Shown piece by piece: positions 14,772-22,955 of a DNA stretch of 48,865 bases. Below the pieces are notes generated by a model that did no database searches, was not told the DNA's origin, and saw only the letters and a program-made list of their open reading frames with translations. How positions within the stretch are numbered: the stretch's first letter is position 1; each line of letters starts with the position of its first letter. The stretch is from IMG/VR virus record IMGVR_UViG_3300046001_005845, positions 1 to 48,865 of that record; one strand, written 5' to 3'. The position numbers and the translations under genes were made by a program. Source of the stretch: a virus.

Positions 14772-15002
14772 TTGGTTGAAGTTCGCACACGTTCTAACAG
14801 ATTACCTAGACACGAAATCACCTCACCAAGTGTCGGCAAAGATTCATTCAAGCTGACATGCCCCCGGTGCGGTTGGCCTTGCCGTCATATCAACCCGGTG
14901 TACTGGCCTTCGGAATGGAATCAGTACGGTGGTATCTGCGGGCAGTGCGCTCAAGAAGCAGCAGTGATGTTTGATGCAACCCAGTGGCCTGACCCTGAGT
15001 AA
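14772..15002 (+). CDS. Zinc-ribbon protein, start uncertain
   Basis: About 76 residues if the TTG at 14772 is used. The C-terminal 50 residues read as a zinc ribbon: LTCPRCGWPC and GICGQCAQEA (two CxxC pairs). No ATG or GTG lies in frame before the first cysteine pair and no ribosome-binding site is seen, so the start is open; it overlaps the divergent promoter of the minus-strand gene. It precedes another zinc-ribbon gene. Confidence 0.5.
   Translation: MVEVRTRSNRLPRHEITSPSVGKDSFKLTCPRCGWPCRHINPVYWPSEWNQYGGICGQCAQEAAVMFDATQWPDPE
14791..14812 (-). promoter_or_regulatory. Promoter, TGTC element plus TAGAAC
   Basis: Minus strand TGTCTAGG from 14812 and TAGAAC at 14796-14791 in the standard register; drives the gene at 14761. 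Confidence 0.55.
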
Positions 15003-15011
15003 CCTGTTCGG

Positions 15012-15191
15012 ATGACTACAGCACTGAAGAAGAAAGGTTGGACAGTCAGGTGTGATCGTTGCAAGCGTTGCGCGCCTGTCGCAGAGTCCGCCGCTGCCGA
15101 CGCTCTGAAAGAAGCTGCCGCCACTTACGGCTGGGAGCGTCAGCGTCCGGGTGTGGATGACATCTGCCCTGACTGCTTTCTAAAGTTCTAG
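15012..15191 (+). CDS. Zinc-ribbon protein
   Basis: 59 residues. Two CxxC pairs (VRCDRCKRC and DICPDC) flank an alanine-rich helix ADALKEAAATYGWER, the pattern of small phage zinc ribbons. Function unknown. Its end overlaps the convergent gene at 15180 by 12 bases. Confidence 0.65.
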   Translation: MTTALKKKGWTVRCDRCKRCAPVAESAAADALKEAAATYGWERQRPGVDDICPDCFLKF

Positions 15192-15410
15192 GGCGTTCTG
15201 AGCGGCAGCGTCAGCTAATGCTTCGGCGTGTTCTGCTGCGGCTTGTGCTTCTTGCCAAGCTTGCTCTGTGATTGCACCTGCGGGGCAGCATGGTGTTTGT
15301 GTGACGGCGACCGTAGCTATGCCGGTGCAATCGTGGGGGACGGGTGTGAAGCATTCCCATAGCGAGCCGGTTGCGGTGTTGGTTCCTACAAGTTCCTGTA
15401 TCAAGATCAT
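15180..15410 (-). CDS. Hypothetical protein, leaderless
   Basis: 76 residues. N-terminal beta-like half with three cysteines, C-terminal alanine/glutamate helix. TAGTAT (15423-15418) lies 7 bases before the ATG, and TGTCACAC begins at 15439 in register, so translation is leaderless. Not recognised. Confidence 0.6.
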   Translation of the reverse strand: MILIQELVGTNTATGSLWECFTPVPHDCTGIATVAVTQTPCCPAGAITEQAWQEAQAAAEHAEALADAAAQNALEL

Positions 15411-15454
15411 GTAACAGATACTACTACAGGAGTGTGACAGTTAGTGGAGAGTGT

Positions 15455-15553
15455 TGTCGGGCGTGGCTCACAACACGACAAGGAGAGTCGCCCTCGGCTT
15501 GGTCAGACATCGACTAAGAGGAGATCCAAGCTTCAACGGGACCACGCCCGACA
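15455..15553 (-). ncRNA. Candidate small RNA with anti-RBS segments
   Basis: A minus-strand promoter (CGTCCACC from 15580 and AATACT at 15564-15559) predicts a start at about 15552, exactly where TGTCGGGCGTGG begins. The exact complement CCACGCCCGACA ends the interval at 15455, giving a 12-bp closing stem around 75 bases. Inside are GCTTGG/CCAAGC (15526-15531 with 15497-15502) and two CTCC-containing segments. CTCTCCTTGTCGTGTTGTGAG (15487-15467) can pair with the leader and AGGAG of the gene at 10704 over about 18 bases with one bulge. A competing stem (15451-15457 with 15469-15475) is also possible. No gene is seen here. Confidence 0.45.
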
Positions 15554-15558
15554 GGTTG

Positions 15559-15580
15559 AGTATTGCATGTCTGGTGGACG
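15559..15580 (-). promoter_or_regulatory. Promoter of the small RNA candidate
   Basis: CGTCCACCAGACATGCAATACT on the minus strand matches the leaderless promoter at 37257 (CGTCTACCTGCCATGCAATACT shown here only as the same spacing and -10). Predicted start about 15552. Confidence 0.5.
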
Positions 15581-15595
15581 GGCTTGGTTTGGGGT

Positions 15596-15668
15596 GAAAA
15601 AGAAATCTGAAGAAATCTTCGATATTGACCATTATTGGTTTGATAATGTCAGACCTATGCTGTAGTGT
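15596..15668 (+). promoter_or_regulatory. Promoter with upstream motif
   Basis: AAAAGAAATCTGAAGAAATC at 15598-15617, TGTCAGAC from 15647 and TAGTGT at 15663-15668. The stretch is almost identical, in opposite orientation, to 34328-34402. Confidence 0.7.
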
Positions 15669-15675
15669 TATCTAC

Positions 15676-15723
15676 ATGACATCGACTGAGAACCTCAGTC
15701 ACAACCAAGGAGAATGCAAATGA
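15676..15723 (+). CDS. Leaderless 15-residue leader peptide
   Basis: The transcript should start at or beside the ATG at 15676, opening MTSTENLSHNQGECK and ending in TGA that overlaps the ATG of the next gene (ATGA). The first codons ATGACATCGAC are the same as those of the genes at 12548 and 34320. It may serve to couple leaderless initiation to the internal site AAGGAG used by the next gene. Confidence 0.5.
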   Translation: MTSTENLSHNQGECK

Positions 15724-16085
15724 CACACTTCGCACTGAACACCAAAGAGAAGATGAACCCAACCGGAGCGAGAGCTTCACGAGAGTGGCAGGCAAGGTCA
15801 GCCGTGTACGTCATCAACGTGTCGAAAGATTTTGTTCATTCGGCAAAGGATGAGGATGGGATTCGTAGAGGAAACGGAAGCTTCGCCACAAAGAGCCTCC
15901 GGGTTTACACCTCATACGGTGCGGCGGATTATGCGGTAGGTGATCGGTTCGTCATTCGCTCATCACTGAATCATCGCATCCTGTGTTCATTTCAGGGAGC
16001 AGAAGTTGTCGGGGTTATCGACACTGACGGCACTGTCACCGGCGAGATCCCTAACCGCATGTTGCCTTGGTGGGTAGCCAAGTGA
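15720..16085 (+). CDS. Hypothetical phage protein
   Basis: 121 residues, beta-rich, with SLRVYTSYGAADYAVGDRFVIRSSLNHRI. Start at the second of two ATGs: AAGGAG is 7 bases upstream of it but only 1 base from the first. First main gene of a five-gene operon. Not recognised. Confidence 0.6.
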   Translation: MTHFALNTKEKMNPTGARASREWQARSAVYVINVSKDFVHSAKDEDGIRRGNGSFATKSLRVYTSYGAADYAVGDRFVIRSSLNHRILCSFQGAEVVGVIDTDGTVTGEIPNRMLPWWVAK

Positions 16086-16252
16086 GTTACATCATGCCAA
16101 AGACAGGCGAGCGTTTTGAGTACGACGGCGAAACGCACACGCTTGCGAGATGCCGGATGGTGGACGGCAGATTCGTTTACGACCTGACGAATAATCGAAC
16201 TGGTCGCATTGTTCTTGCTGTCAATATCGAAGACTTCGGAAAGGAAGCCTGA
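16082..16252 (+). CDS. Hypothetical small protein
   Basis: 56 residues from a GTG overlapping the preceding stop (GTGA). Beta-strand pattern (FEYDGETHTLARCRMVDGRFVYDL). An ATG four codons later is an alternative. Not recognised. Confidence 0.55.
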   Translation: MSYIMPKTGERFEYDGETHTLARCRMVDGRFVYDLTNNRTGRIVLAVNIEDFGKEA

Positions 16253-16581
16253 TGGGAATTTCAATATCGGTGTCATGCCAAACAGCACAGGAGTGGAATG
16301 CTCTTGAGTCGGAGGGTTTCTATTCTGCTGACATGGGGTATTCCTCGTGGGCGAACGTGTTGGAGTGTTTTGATCTGACTGTCGAAGATCAGGTCGTGGG
16401 TCAACTCCCGGCGGAAGCGTTCCTTGACAGCGGTGTGGACCCGTTGGCTAAAGCAGGCGGCTACGAATCGACTTGGGTTGTCGGAGGCGGGTGGCAGAAC
16501 GTCACAGCGCGTAGAGTCGCTGATGTAATCAGGGTTGCTACTGTGGCCCGGCAACTGAGAAGGGAAGTCGTATGGGCTTAG
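16252..16581 (+). CDS. Hypothetical phage protein
   Basis: 109 residues. Starts by TGATG overlap. The pattern WNALESEGFYSADMGYSSWANVLECF with a later GGGWQNVTARRVADVI helix is not one I recognise. The next start overlaps by 10 bases. Confidence 0.6.
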   Translation: MGISISVSCQTAQEWNALESEGFYSADMGYSSWANVLECFDLTVEDQVVGQLPAEAFLDSGVDPLAKAGGYESTWVVGGGWQNVTARRVADVIRVATVARQLRREVVWA

Positions 16582-16772
16582 AAATGGTAGAAGGTTCAAT
16601 CGAACAGGCGATCTACAACTGGGCCGGTTACGGGGCTTACATCGTTTTGACTGCGAAGGACTATGAGCGGGTGGTTACGAAACTCACTGAGCTTGAGTTG
16701 CTGGAGCAGGTGCTTGGGGCTGACATGGAAATTCTGCGGTGCTTCCTTGATGTTCCTGACTACGATGTCTGA
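16572..16772 (+). CDS. Hypothetical small protein
   Basis: 66 residues, hydrophobic strand AYIVLTAKDYERV and an acidic helix LTELELLEQVLGADMEIL. Not recognised. Overlaps both neighbours, so it is translated as part of the operon. Confidence 0.55.
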   Translation: MGLEMVEGSIEQAIYNWAGYGAYIVLTAKDYERVVTKLTELELLEQVLGADMEILRCFLDVPDYDV

Positions 16773-17424
16773 TTACGACGGGCCTGAACGCAGGCAAACT
16801 CCTGAGCGTAGGCAGTTACCTCGTAAGACAACTGATCGAAGAAAGGCACGAGAGCGTATGGAAGTCTTTACCTATTGGGGCCACGTTCTTGCTTACGCTG
16901 ACTTCGAGTACAACACGACCCGACTAAACGAACGGGCTATTGAGATTCCTATTGTCCGCTCTTGGTTGCAACGAGAAGGCTCAATCCTTGAGGTTGGTAA
17001 CGTACTCGGCCATTACCCTGACGCGCCTGAGAGCGCTGTCGTGGACCGCTGGGAGCCGGGTCCGGGCGTGTTGAACATAGATGTGTTTGATGTGACTGGT
17101 TCTTGGGATCAGGTATTTGCCATCTCAACCGTGGAACATGTGCGGTGGGATGAACAGCCTCGGGAGCCGGGCGGGTCGGTTGCTGCTATTGAACATCTCA
17201 GGTCTGTGCTTGCACCGGGTGGGAGGCTGCTTGTGACTGTTCCTACTGGTTGGAATGGTCCGTTGGATGAGTGGCTTGCTGCGGGTGACACTGGCGCTGA
17301 TCGTGCTTGCACGCTGGTTAGGGATGGGGCGCATTGGCGGCAAACGTCTGAGGTTCAGATTCTTCCGTATGGTGGCGAAGCTGGTTGGGCTGAGTCGTTG
17401 TGGGTTGGCGAGTGGACTGCTTGA
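16765..17424 (+). CDS. SAM-dependent methyltransferase-like protein
   Basis: 219 residues. The first 35 residues are very basic (PERRQTPERRQLPRKTTDRRKARERM). Then a Rossmann-type region: SILEVGNVLGHY as a motif I position, NIDVFDV after it, FAISTVEHV as the central strand, LRSVLAPGGRLLVTVPTG as the standard post-motif. This layout fits class I methyltransferases of the polysaccharide type that act on sugars. Motif I lacks the classic GxGxG. It may modify host or phage glycans together with the cluster at 27.4-29.9 kb. Confidence 0.65.
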   Translation: MSDYDGPERRQTPERRQLPRKTTDRRKARERMEVFTYWGHVLAYADFEYNTTRLNERAIEIPIVRSWLQREGSILEVGNVLGHYPDAPESAVVDRWEPGPGVLNIDVFDVTGSWDQVFAISTVEHVRWDEQPREPGGSVAAIEHLRSVLAPGGRLLVTVPTGWNGPLDEWLAAGDTGADRACTLVRDGAHWRQTSEVQILPYGGEAGWAESLWVGEWTA

Positions 17425-17425
17425 T

Positions 17426-17487
17426 TGAAAAGAAATCTGAGAATTGTTTGTTATTGACTTGATTGCTGTAGTAAACCCTGATACATT
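17426..17487 (+). promoter_or_regulatory. Promoter of the structural operon
   Basis: GAAAAGAAATCTGAGAATTG (the upstream motif), then TTGATT (17459-17464), a 17-base gap and TACATT (17482-17487). TGTAGT lies 9 bases before the -10, the same arrangement as at 1710 and 2679. Start predicted near 17494. Confidence 0.6.
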
Positions 17488-17495
17488 CATAGGGG

Positions 17496-17625
17496 TAGCG
17501 AGTGAACGAAGCACTGAAGTTCCGTAGGAACGAAGATGAGAAGTTCAAGCTACGAAGGACCGGAGAAGTGAGCGACAGAGAAGTTCCGTAGGAACGAAGC
17601 ACTGAAGCACAGACTTCCGGTCCTT
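17496..17625 (+). ncRNA. Two-domain structured leader of the structural operon
   Basis: Two domains follow the promoter. Domain 1: GTAGC (17496) pairs with GCTAC (17549). Domain 2: AAGGACCGGA (17555-17564) pairs exactly with TCCGGTCCTT (17616-17625), then TTCTCATTT. Each encloses the same 20-base repeat (17516-17535 and 17580-17599) with a GTTCC-GTA-GGAAC hairpin. It could act as an attenuator or RNA stabiliser before the portal gene. No gene is seen between 17425 and 17685. Confidence 0.5.
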
Positions 17626-17685
17626 TCTCATTTACTGCTAACAGCTAACACCGTCTGAGTCTGCCTAGAGGAGTAGAGTTAGAAA

Positions 17686-19680
17686 ATGCCTCGCGCTTCA
17701 AGATGGAACCAACAGAACGCCGCCGAGTTCGCGATGATCGCACCGCAACCAAACCTTGCGTCTGTATCATCCGCCGCACTTGCACGAATCGAATTATGGA
17801 ATGTTCCACCACGCAAAGGCCATGAATGGCAACGTGACGCTTTCTCGTTCAACGAGCTAATCGGTGAGATCGGCTACCTGAACAATCTGGTTGCGAATCT
17901 TGTTTCGAGTTGCGATCTGCGAGTAGTCGAACGACGGATAACCCCTAATGGGGTAGAAGTCGAAGATTCTACTGATGGTCGTGCAGCAAGGGTTATGGCT
18001 GCGTTCACTGGTCCGCAAGGCGGGCAGAAGGAGTTGAAGCGTCGGGCTGCGATGCACTTGCAGATCGCCGGTGAGAGTTTCCTATTAGGTACACCGTTGG
18101 CTGATAAGTTTGATCGCCCAGCAGGATTCATGTGGGAGTTCCTATCCACCGAGGAGATCCGTGTAACCGCCGGGAAAGGCAAGCAACAGATCAAACGAAA
18201 CGCCAGCGGGCTATCTGATGGCGACGCAGGGTTCGTCGATGTTGAAGCGTTCATTGCCCGGCTATGGCGACCGGACCCACGATATTCGATGCGTGCTGAT
18301 TCTCCGATGAAGCGTGTTTTGCCGATCTGTCGTGAACTGGTTGTGCTATCCGAGGTCGTTGATTCAATCGCAAAGTCACGGCTGTCATCCGGGATGTTGT
18401 TCATTCCTGAAGAAATGAGTTTTGGTCCTATTAGCGAAACTGAAGCACCGAACGATACGGATGACTTCGACGAGTTCATTGGGACACTGGTTGAACACAT
18501 GTCTGCCCCTGTCAGGGATCGCACCTCGGCGGCTGGGCTAGTTCCGCTTGTTGTGCGTGGGGCTGCTGAGTTCGGTGACAAGATCAGACTGATTGAGTTA
18601 GCACAAGACTTAGATGTGACCTTTCAGAGTTTGCGTATGGAACTTCTGGATCGTCTGGCGAAAGGCTTGGACGCACCACCTGAGATCATCGGTGGTAAAG
18701 CCGGGTTGAATCACTGGTCGTCGTACAACGTGGATGCTGACTTGATTAGCAAGCATGTGAACCCTGTAGGCGAGATGATCGCAGAGTTCATCACGGTGGC
18801 GTACCTACGTCCGATGCTGTCCGAGTTTGAGCATTTGTCAGACGATGACGTTTTGCGGTTTGAGCTGCTTTTCGATTCTCGCATTTTGACTTCACGGCAG
18901 GATGAAGGTCCGGCTGCTACTGGTGCTTGGGATCGGATGGCTTTGTCTGATGCAACGTATCTGCGAGCTAATGGTTTCGATATGGAGGATTACCCTTCTG
19001 AAGATGAGCGGCAGCGGAGACTGTTGGAGAAGGTTGTTTTGTCTGATCCGCGTAACTTCGGCCCGAGGCTCCTGCCTGCTTTGTATCCTGAGCTTGCAAG
19101 GCTGTTCATGGACTTTGACTTGTTGAGTGTCAACGCTCCTGAAGTTGGTGAGTTAGATGCTCCTGCGGCTTTACCTGCCGATCCGGTGAATCAGCCTCTT
19201 GCCGATCCGGGCGCTATGAATCGCGCTCCTGCGGCACAGCCAGATACCCCAAAGAGCATTGGCGGTAACGCTCCTCCGGTTCCTCGTCCTGATGGGAAGT
19301 CGTCAGAAGGTTTAGCAGTCATTGACGATCTAGTTGAAGCTTTGGCAAGCGCAGCTAACTCGGCTTTAGGCGAGAAGTTGAATCCGGGTGAGCCGGTTGT
19401 TCTTTCTGTTGATAATGGGTTTGTGCCTTCAGCGCGAGAGTTAGTCGGTGGATGGTTGTTGGATATTGGTGTTGACCCTGCTGCTGTTCCGCCGTTGATG
19501 GACAATGTGGTTGGCCCGTTGGCGATGGCTTTGGATTCGTATGCGAGTTATGTTTCTGCGGGTACAGATGGTTGGGATGGTGAAGTGCCTCTTGATTTGA
19601 TGTCTGTTCCTTTGCAGAGGGCGTTGTGGTCGTTTGCTAATATTAGGGCTGAAACACACACCACAACGATTGCTATTTGA
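17686..19680 (+). CDS. Portal protein
   Basis: 664 residues. Size, place before the protease and capsid genes, and motifs fit actinophage portal proteins: an N-terminal segment with FSFNELIGEIGYLNNLVANLVSSC, the AGESFLLGTPL strand, SLRMELLDRLAKGLDAPPEIIGGKAGLNHWSSYNVD and a long C-terminal linker. It forms the ring at the head vertex through which DNA enters and leaves. The last 200 residues carry a Pro/Ala-rich linker and a helical end. GGAG lies 14 bases before the ATG. No terminase gene precedes it. Confidence 0.85.
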   Translation: MPRASRWNQQNAAEFAMIAPQPNLASVSSAALARIELWNVPPRKGHEWQRDAFSFNELIGEIGYLNNLVANLVSSCDLRVVERRITPNGVEVEDSTDGRAARVMAAFTGPQGGQKELKRRAAMHLQIAGESFLLGTPLADKFDRPAGFMWEFLSTEEIRVTAGKGKQQIKRNASGLSDGDAGFVDVEAFIARLWRPDPRYSMRADSPMKRVLPICRELVVLSEVVDSIAKSRLSSGMLFIPEEMSFGPISETEAPNDTDDFDEFIGTLVEHMSAPVRDRTSAAGLVPLVVRGAAEFGDKIRLIELAQDLDVTFQSLRMELLDRLAKGLDAPPEIIGGKAGLNHWSSYNVDADLISKHVNPVGEMIAEFITVAYLRPMLSEFEHLSDDDVLRFELLFDSRILTSRQDEGPAATGAWDRMALSDATYLRANGFDMEDYPSEDERQRRLLEKVVLSDPRNFGPRLLPALYPELARLFMDFDLLSVNAPEVGELDAPAALPADPVNQPLADPGAMNRAPAAQPDTPKSIGGNAPPVPRPDGKSSEGLAVIDDLVEALASAANSALGEKLNPGEPVVLSVDNGFVPSARELVGGWLLDIGVDPAAVPPLMDNVVGPLAMALDSYASYVSAGTDGWDGEVPLDLMSVPLQRALWSFANIRAETHTTTIAI

Positions 19681-19776
19681 TAACCCATCCGAAGATTGGG
19701 TTTCTTCATAGTAAGGTCCAAGACTGCAAGAACAACCACGCCTAACGCCAGATGGCGTGTTAGCCTCGGAGTCCAT

Positions 19777-22700
19777 ATGAGCTTCCAAGTCATATCCGAT
19801 AGCCCATACTGCCCGCTACCCTCCGGGGGGTTCGCAGTGGCCGTAGTCTCCGCTGCCGAGGATGGCACAATCATCCATGACTCGTGCCATCTGACTGTTG
19901 CTGAAGCAGAAGCGTGGATCGGCCAGATGGATAACCCTGACGTTGATCTAACTGATGAGGCGCTCCCGCCAGAGATGCCAGAAGTAGCGACCAACAGTGC
20001 CGCTCCTGCCGGGTATGTGAACCGTGAAGCGATGCTATCTGCGATGCTCGCCGGAGCGATGTCAGAACTGGGAGTCGATCCGGTATCAACGGAAACTGAA
20101 GATACGGTTTCGTTTGGGGCTATTCCTTCGCATTCGTCATCACTGAGCGAAGATAGCTTTTCGAGTCCTGCTGCTAAAGCAACAAGGATCATCTCTCCTA
20201 ACAGCGAGGAGTACTTCGCTAGGATTTTTGCGTGGCGTGATACGAACGCAAACACTCAAGTCAAGTCGTCTTACAAGTTCCGGCATCACTTTGTTGAAGA
20301 AGATGGCACACCGGGTCCGGCTTCACGGATCGCGTGTTCTGGTGGGATCAGTGTTCTAAACGGTGGCGGAGCAGGGACCACAATTCCTGAAGCCGACCGT
20401 CAAAGAGTTTATGACCATCTTGCTATGCACCTGCGTGACGCAGGCCGTGACGTAATCGAACTTCTATCTCAAGAGGATTATATGGTTGCCCTTGCTAAGT
20501 CGAATGAGATGAAAGCGCAGTCTGCCGAGTTTGGGGCGATTGCTTCGCACAGTACCCCTGTTGGCGATCAACGGTTTGTAGGTCCGTCTGCTTCCGAAGT
20601 AAGAATCATCTCTCCTAACAGCGAAGATTACTTCGCTGATTTCTACGCTTGGAGAGATGACGCTAGAGACACAAGCGTCAAGGGTTCTTACAAGTTCTTC
20701 CACCATTTCGTTTCCGACACTGGCGTTTCTATTAGCGCTTCACGGGTTGCGTGTTCTAGCGGTATAGGTATCTTGAATGGCGCTCGTGGTGGCAGCACTA
20801 TCCCACTTGTAGACCGTCAGGGAGTGTATGACCACCTTGCCCGACACTTGCGTGATGACCAGCGGATAGCACCAAAGTTGTTATCACAGGACGATTACGA
20901 GGTTGCTTTGATGGCAGCGAATACCGAGTTAGCTAATACCAATCAGAAAGCATGGGATGCAGATATGGAAACAACCAGTAGTTCAACTGAAGTATTTGAC
21001 ATGCACGAGGATGAAGTAATGGAAGACCAGCTTGAAACAGATCAACTTGAGCCGGTCGAACTTGAAGAAGGTGAGATCGTTGTCACTGATGGCGACATGT
21101 CAGGTCTGTCAGATGATGAGCTAATGGCAGAGCTTGCCCGCCGCTGGGCTGAGAAGACGATTGAGAACCTTTCGGCTGAAAGGCCAGCAGAGTTTGATAA
21201 CCCTCTACTTGAGGTTGAAGTTGAGGTTATCCAGATCGAAACTGAAATTGAATGTGAATGCGGCGAAGGTGAATGCGAGTGCGGTAAAGATAAGAAAGAA
21301 GGCGGATACGGCAAAGAAAGCGACGATGAGATCGTTGTGACCTTGCCTGCCGGGACTTGCATCACTATCGAAGCCGCAGAAGAAGAAGAAGAAGACCATA
21401 AAGGAAAAGACGGTATGGGCGGCGAAGGTGGCCCGATGATGCTGATGGCAACCGATGGTGTGACTCTTGCTGATGAACCACAGATGGTTGACACACCTGT
21501 CTCCCTCTACGACTGGGAAGGCGTGTTGATCGTTGAGGGTCTTGCTTCTGGTGATGGCCGGAAGATCGCTGAGAACGCTTTGACATGGCGTGAACTTCCG
21601 TTGCCACTAATGCTTCAGACTGCAAATGCTTCAGGGCATGACGGTGCTGTGATCGCCGGGTCGATCCACGAGATTGAGCGTCAGGGCCAGAACATCGTTG
21701 GCCGAGGCTTCTTTGACTCTGGAACTGCTGGTGTTGAAGCACACCGACTCCTAGAAGAAGGCACAATGCGTGGTGTGTCCGCTGACATCGACTCTGTGAA
21801 AATCGAGTTTATGACAGACGATGGGGCTTCTGTATCGGCAGAAGACATGATGTTTGGTGGTGTAGATGCCCTTGAGGTGCTGGTAGCGGGACGGCTGATG
21901 GGTGCAACTCTTACACCGTTCCCTGCGTTCCAAGAAGCGTTTGTCACGGTTCTGATCGGTGAAGAAGTAGAAGTTGATGTGACTCTCGTTGCTTCTGGCG
22001 CAGACACACTTGGTGATGTATGGCGTGTCCCTTCACCGCTTGGTGTGTGGCCTTCAGGTAAGGGTGATGCCGAGCAGGGTTTGGCAAGTCTCGTTGCTTC
22101 TGCTGCTGCGTCGGTTGAGGTTCCTACTAACCCACCAATGGATTGGTTCCTACCCGGCAAGATGACAAGTATTGAGCCGTTCACGGTTCACCCGGATGGG
22201 CGCTGCTACGGGCTTGTCGCTGCGTGGGGTTCATGCCATATCGGGTTCGCTGACCGTTGTGTCCCGGTTCCTAAGTCTGGTTGCGCTTACAAGCATTTCC
22301 GTAACAAGAACGTGCTGACCGCTGAAGGCACCCTTGTTGCTACTGGACCGATCTACATGGACACGGTTCACCCGAATCTGCGTCTGGTCGCTTCTGACTC
22401 TCAAGCTTTCTACGCTGACACTGGTTGCGGCGTAGCTGATGTTGCCTTGTACGAAAACGAGTTCGGCATCGTCGCTGCTGGGGCGCTGCGCCCCGGTTTG
22501 TCTGCGGAGCAGGTTCGGAAGTTCCGTGGCTCGGATGTTTCTCCTGACTGGCGACAGTTGGGTGGCAGGCTTGAAGTTGTTGGTCTGCTCTCTGTGAATG
22601 TCTCTGGCTTCATCGTTGAGGGTCTTGTTGCGTCGGGTGCTGAAGTATCTGCACCAAGAGGCGTGTGGGATTCTGTGGCCGGTGAGGTGACTGCTCTGGT

Positions 22701-22896
22701 AGCGGCGGGGATGATCCATACGGCTGATACTGAGAAGTCTGATCTGCGTCGGGAGTTGGATTCGATCAGGGTTGAACTATCGGAGTTCCGGGAGGCGTTG
22801 CGTCCTGTTCGTGCTGCTGCTGCTGCTGCGAAGTTCGCTGCGCTTTCTCCTGCTGGTGACGTTGAGTCGGGTTGCTCCTGCGACACAGGCCACTAG
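19777..22896 (+). CDS. Capsid maturation protease with extra tandem domains
   Basis: 1039 residues, far longer than usual. Order: N-terminal 110 residues; two tandem copies (about residues 130-235 and 265-375) of a domain with RIISPNSE-YFA, AWRDD, SYKF-HHFV, RVACS-GI and YDHLA-HLRD; an acidic region with CECGEGECECG; the protease domain (about 590-740) with LPLMLQTANASGHDGAVIAGSI and TMRGVSADID, giving H and S candidates of the S78-type fold; then the conserved C-terminal module WGSCHIGF, KHFRNKNVLTAEGTLVATG, DTGCGVADV, SPDWRQLGGRLEVV and a coiled coil. The start is at ATG 19777 with GGAG upstream. The repeated domain is unknown to me. Confidence 0.8.
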   Translation: MSFQVISDSPYCPLPSGGFAVAVVSAAEDGTIIHDSCHLTVAEAEAWIGQMDNPDVDLTDEALPPEMPEVATNSAAPAGYVNREAMLSAMLAGAMSELGVDPVSTETEDTVSFGAIPSHSSSLSEDSFSSPAAKATRIISPNSEEYFARIFAWRDTNANTQVKSSYKFRHHFVEEDGTPGPASRIACSGGISVLNGGGAGTTIPEADRQRVYDHLAMHLRDAGRDVIELLSQEDYMVALAKSNEMKAQSAEFGAIASHSTPVGDQRFVGPSASEVRIISPNSEDYFADFYAWRDDARDTSVKGSYKFFHHFVSDTGVSISASRVACSSGIGILNGARGGSTIPLVDRQGVYDHLARHLRDDQRIAPKLLSQDDYEVALMAANTELANTNQKAWDADMETTSSSTEVFDMHEDEVMEDQLETDQLEPVELEEGEIVVTDGDMSGLSDDELMAELARRWAEKTIENLSAERPAEFDNPLLEVEVEVIQIETEIECECGEGECECGKDKKEGGYGKESDDEIVVTLPAGTCITIEAAEEEEEDHKGKDGMGGEGGPMMLMATDGVTLADEPQMVDTPVSLYDWEGVLIVEGLASGDGRKIAENALTWRELPLPLMLQTANASGHDGAVIAGSIHEIERQGQNIVGRGFFDSGTAGVEAHRLLEEGTMRGVSADIDSVKIEFMTDDGASVSAEDMMFGGVDALEVLVAGRLMGATLTPFPAFQEAFVTVLIGEEVEVDVTLVASGADTLGDVWRVPSPLGVWPSGKGDAEQGLASLVASAAASVEVPTNPPMDWFLPGKMTSIEPFTVHPDGRCYGLVAAWGSCHIGFADRCVPVPKSGCAYKHFRNKNVLTAEGTLVATGPIYMDTVHPNLRLVASDSQAFYADTGCGVADVALYENEFGIVAAGALRPGLSAEQVRKFRGSDVSPDWRQLGGRLEVVGLLSVNVSGFIVEGLVASGAEVSAPRGVWDSVAGEVTALVAAGMIHTADTEKSDLRRELDSIRVELSEFREALRPVRAAAAAAKFAALSPAGDVESGCSCDTGH

Positions 22897-22904
22897 CTGC
22901 CGGA

Positions 22905-22949
22905 ACGGGCGGGTGAGTCATCTGGGGTGTCCACCCGCCCGTGTATCCT
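22905..22949 (+). promoter_or_regulatory. Hairpin plus leaderless promoter
   Basis: ACGGGCGGGTG and CACCCGCCCGT form an 11-bp stem (22905-22915 with 22932-22942) after the protease gene. TGTCCACCC begins at 22928 inside the right arm, and TATCCT lies at 22944-22949, 6 bases before ATG 22956. The stem may stop part of the incoming transcript, or act as an operator. Confidence 0.55.
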
Positions 22950-22955
22950 GTGGGT

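Noticed and set aside
15444-15665. 73-codon plus-strand frame
   Set aside because: It crosses a promoter and the small RNA stem, and its composition is unlike real genes here.
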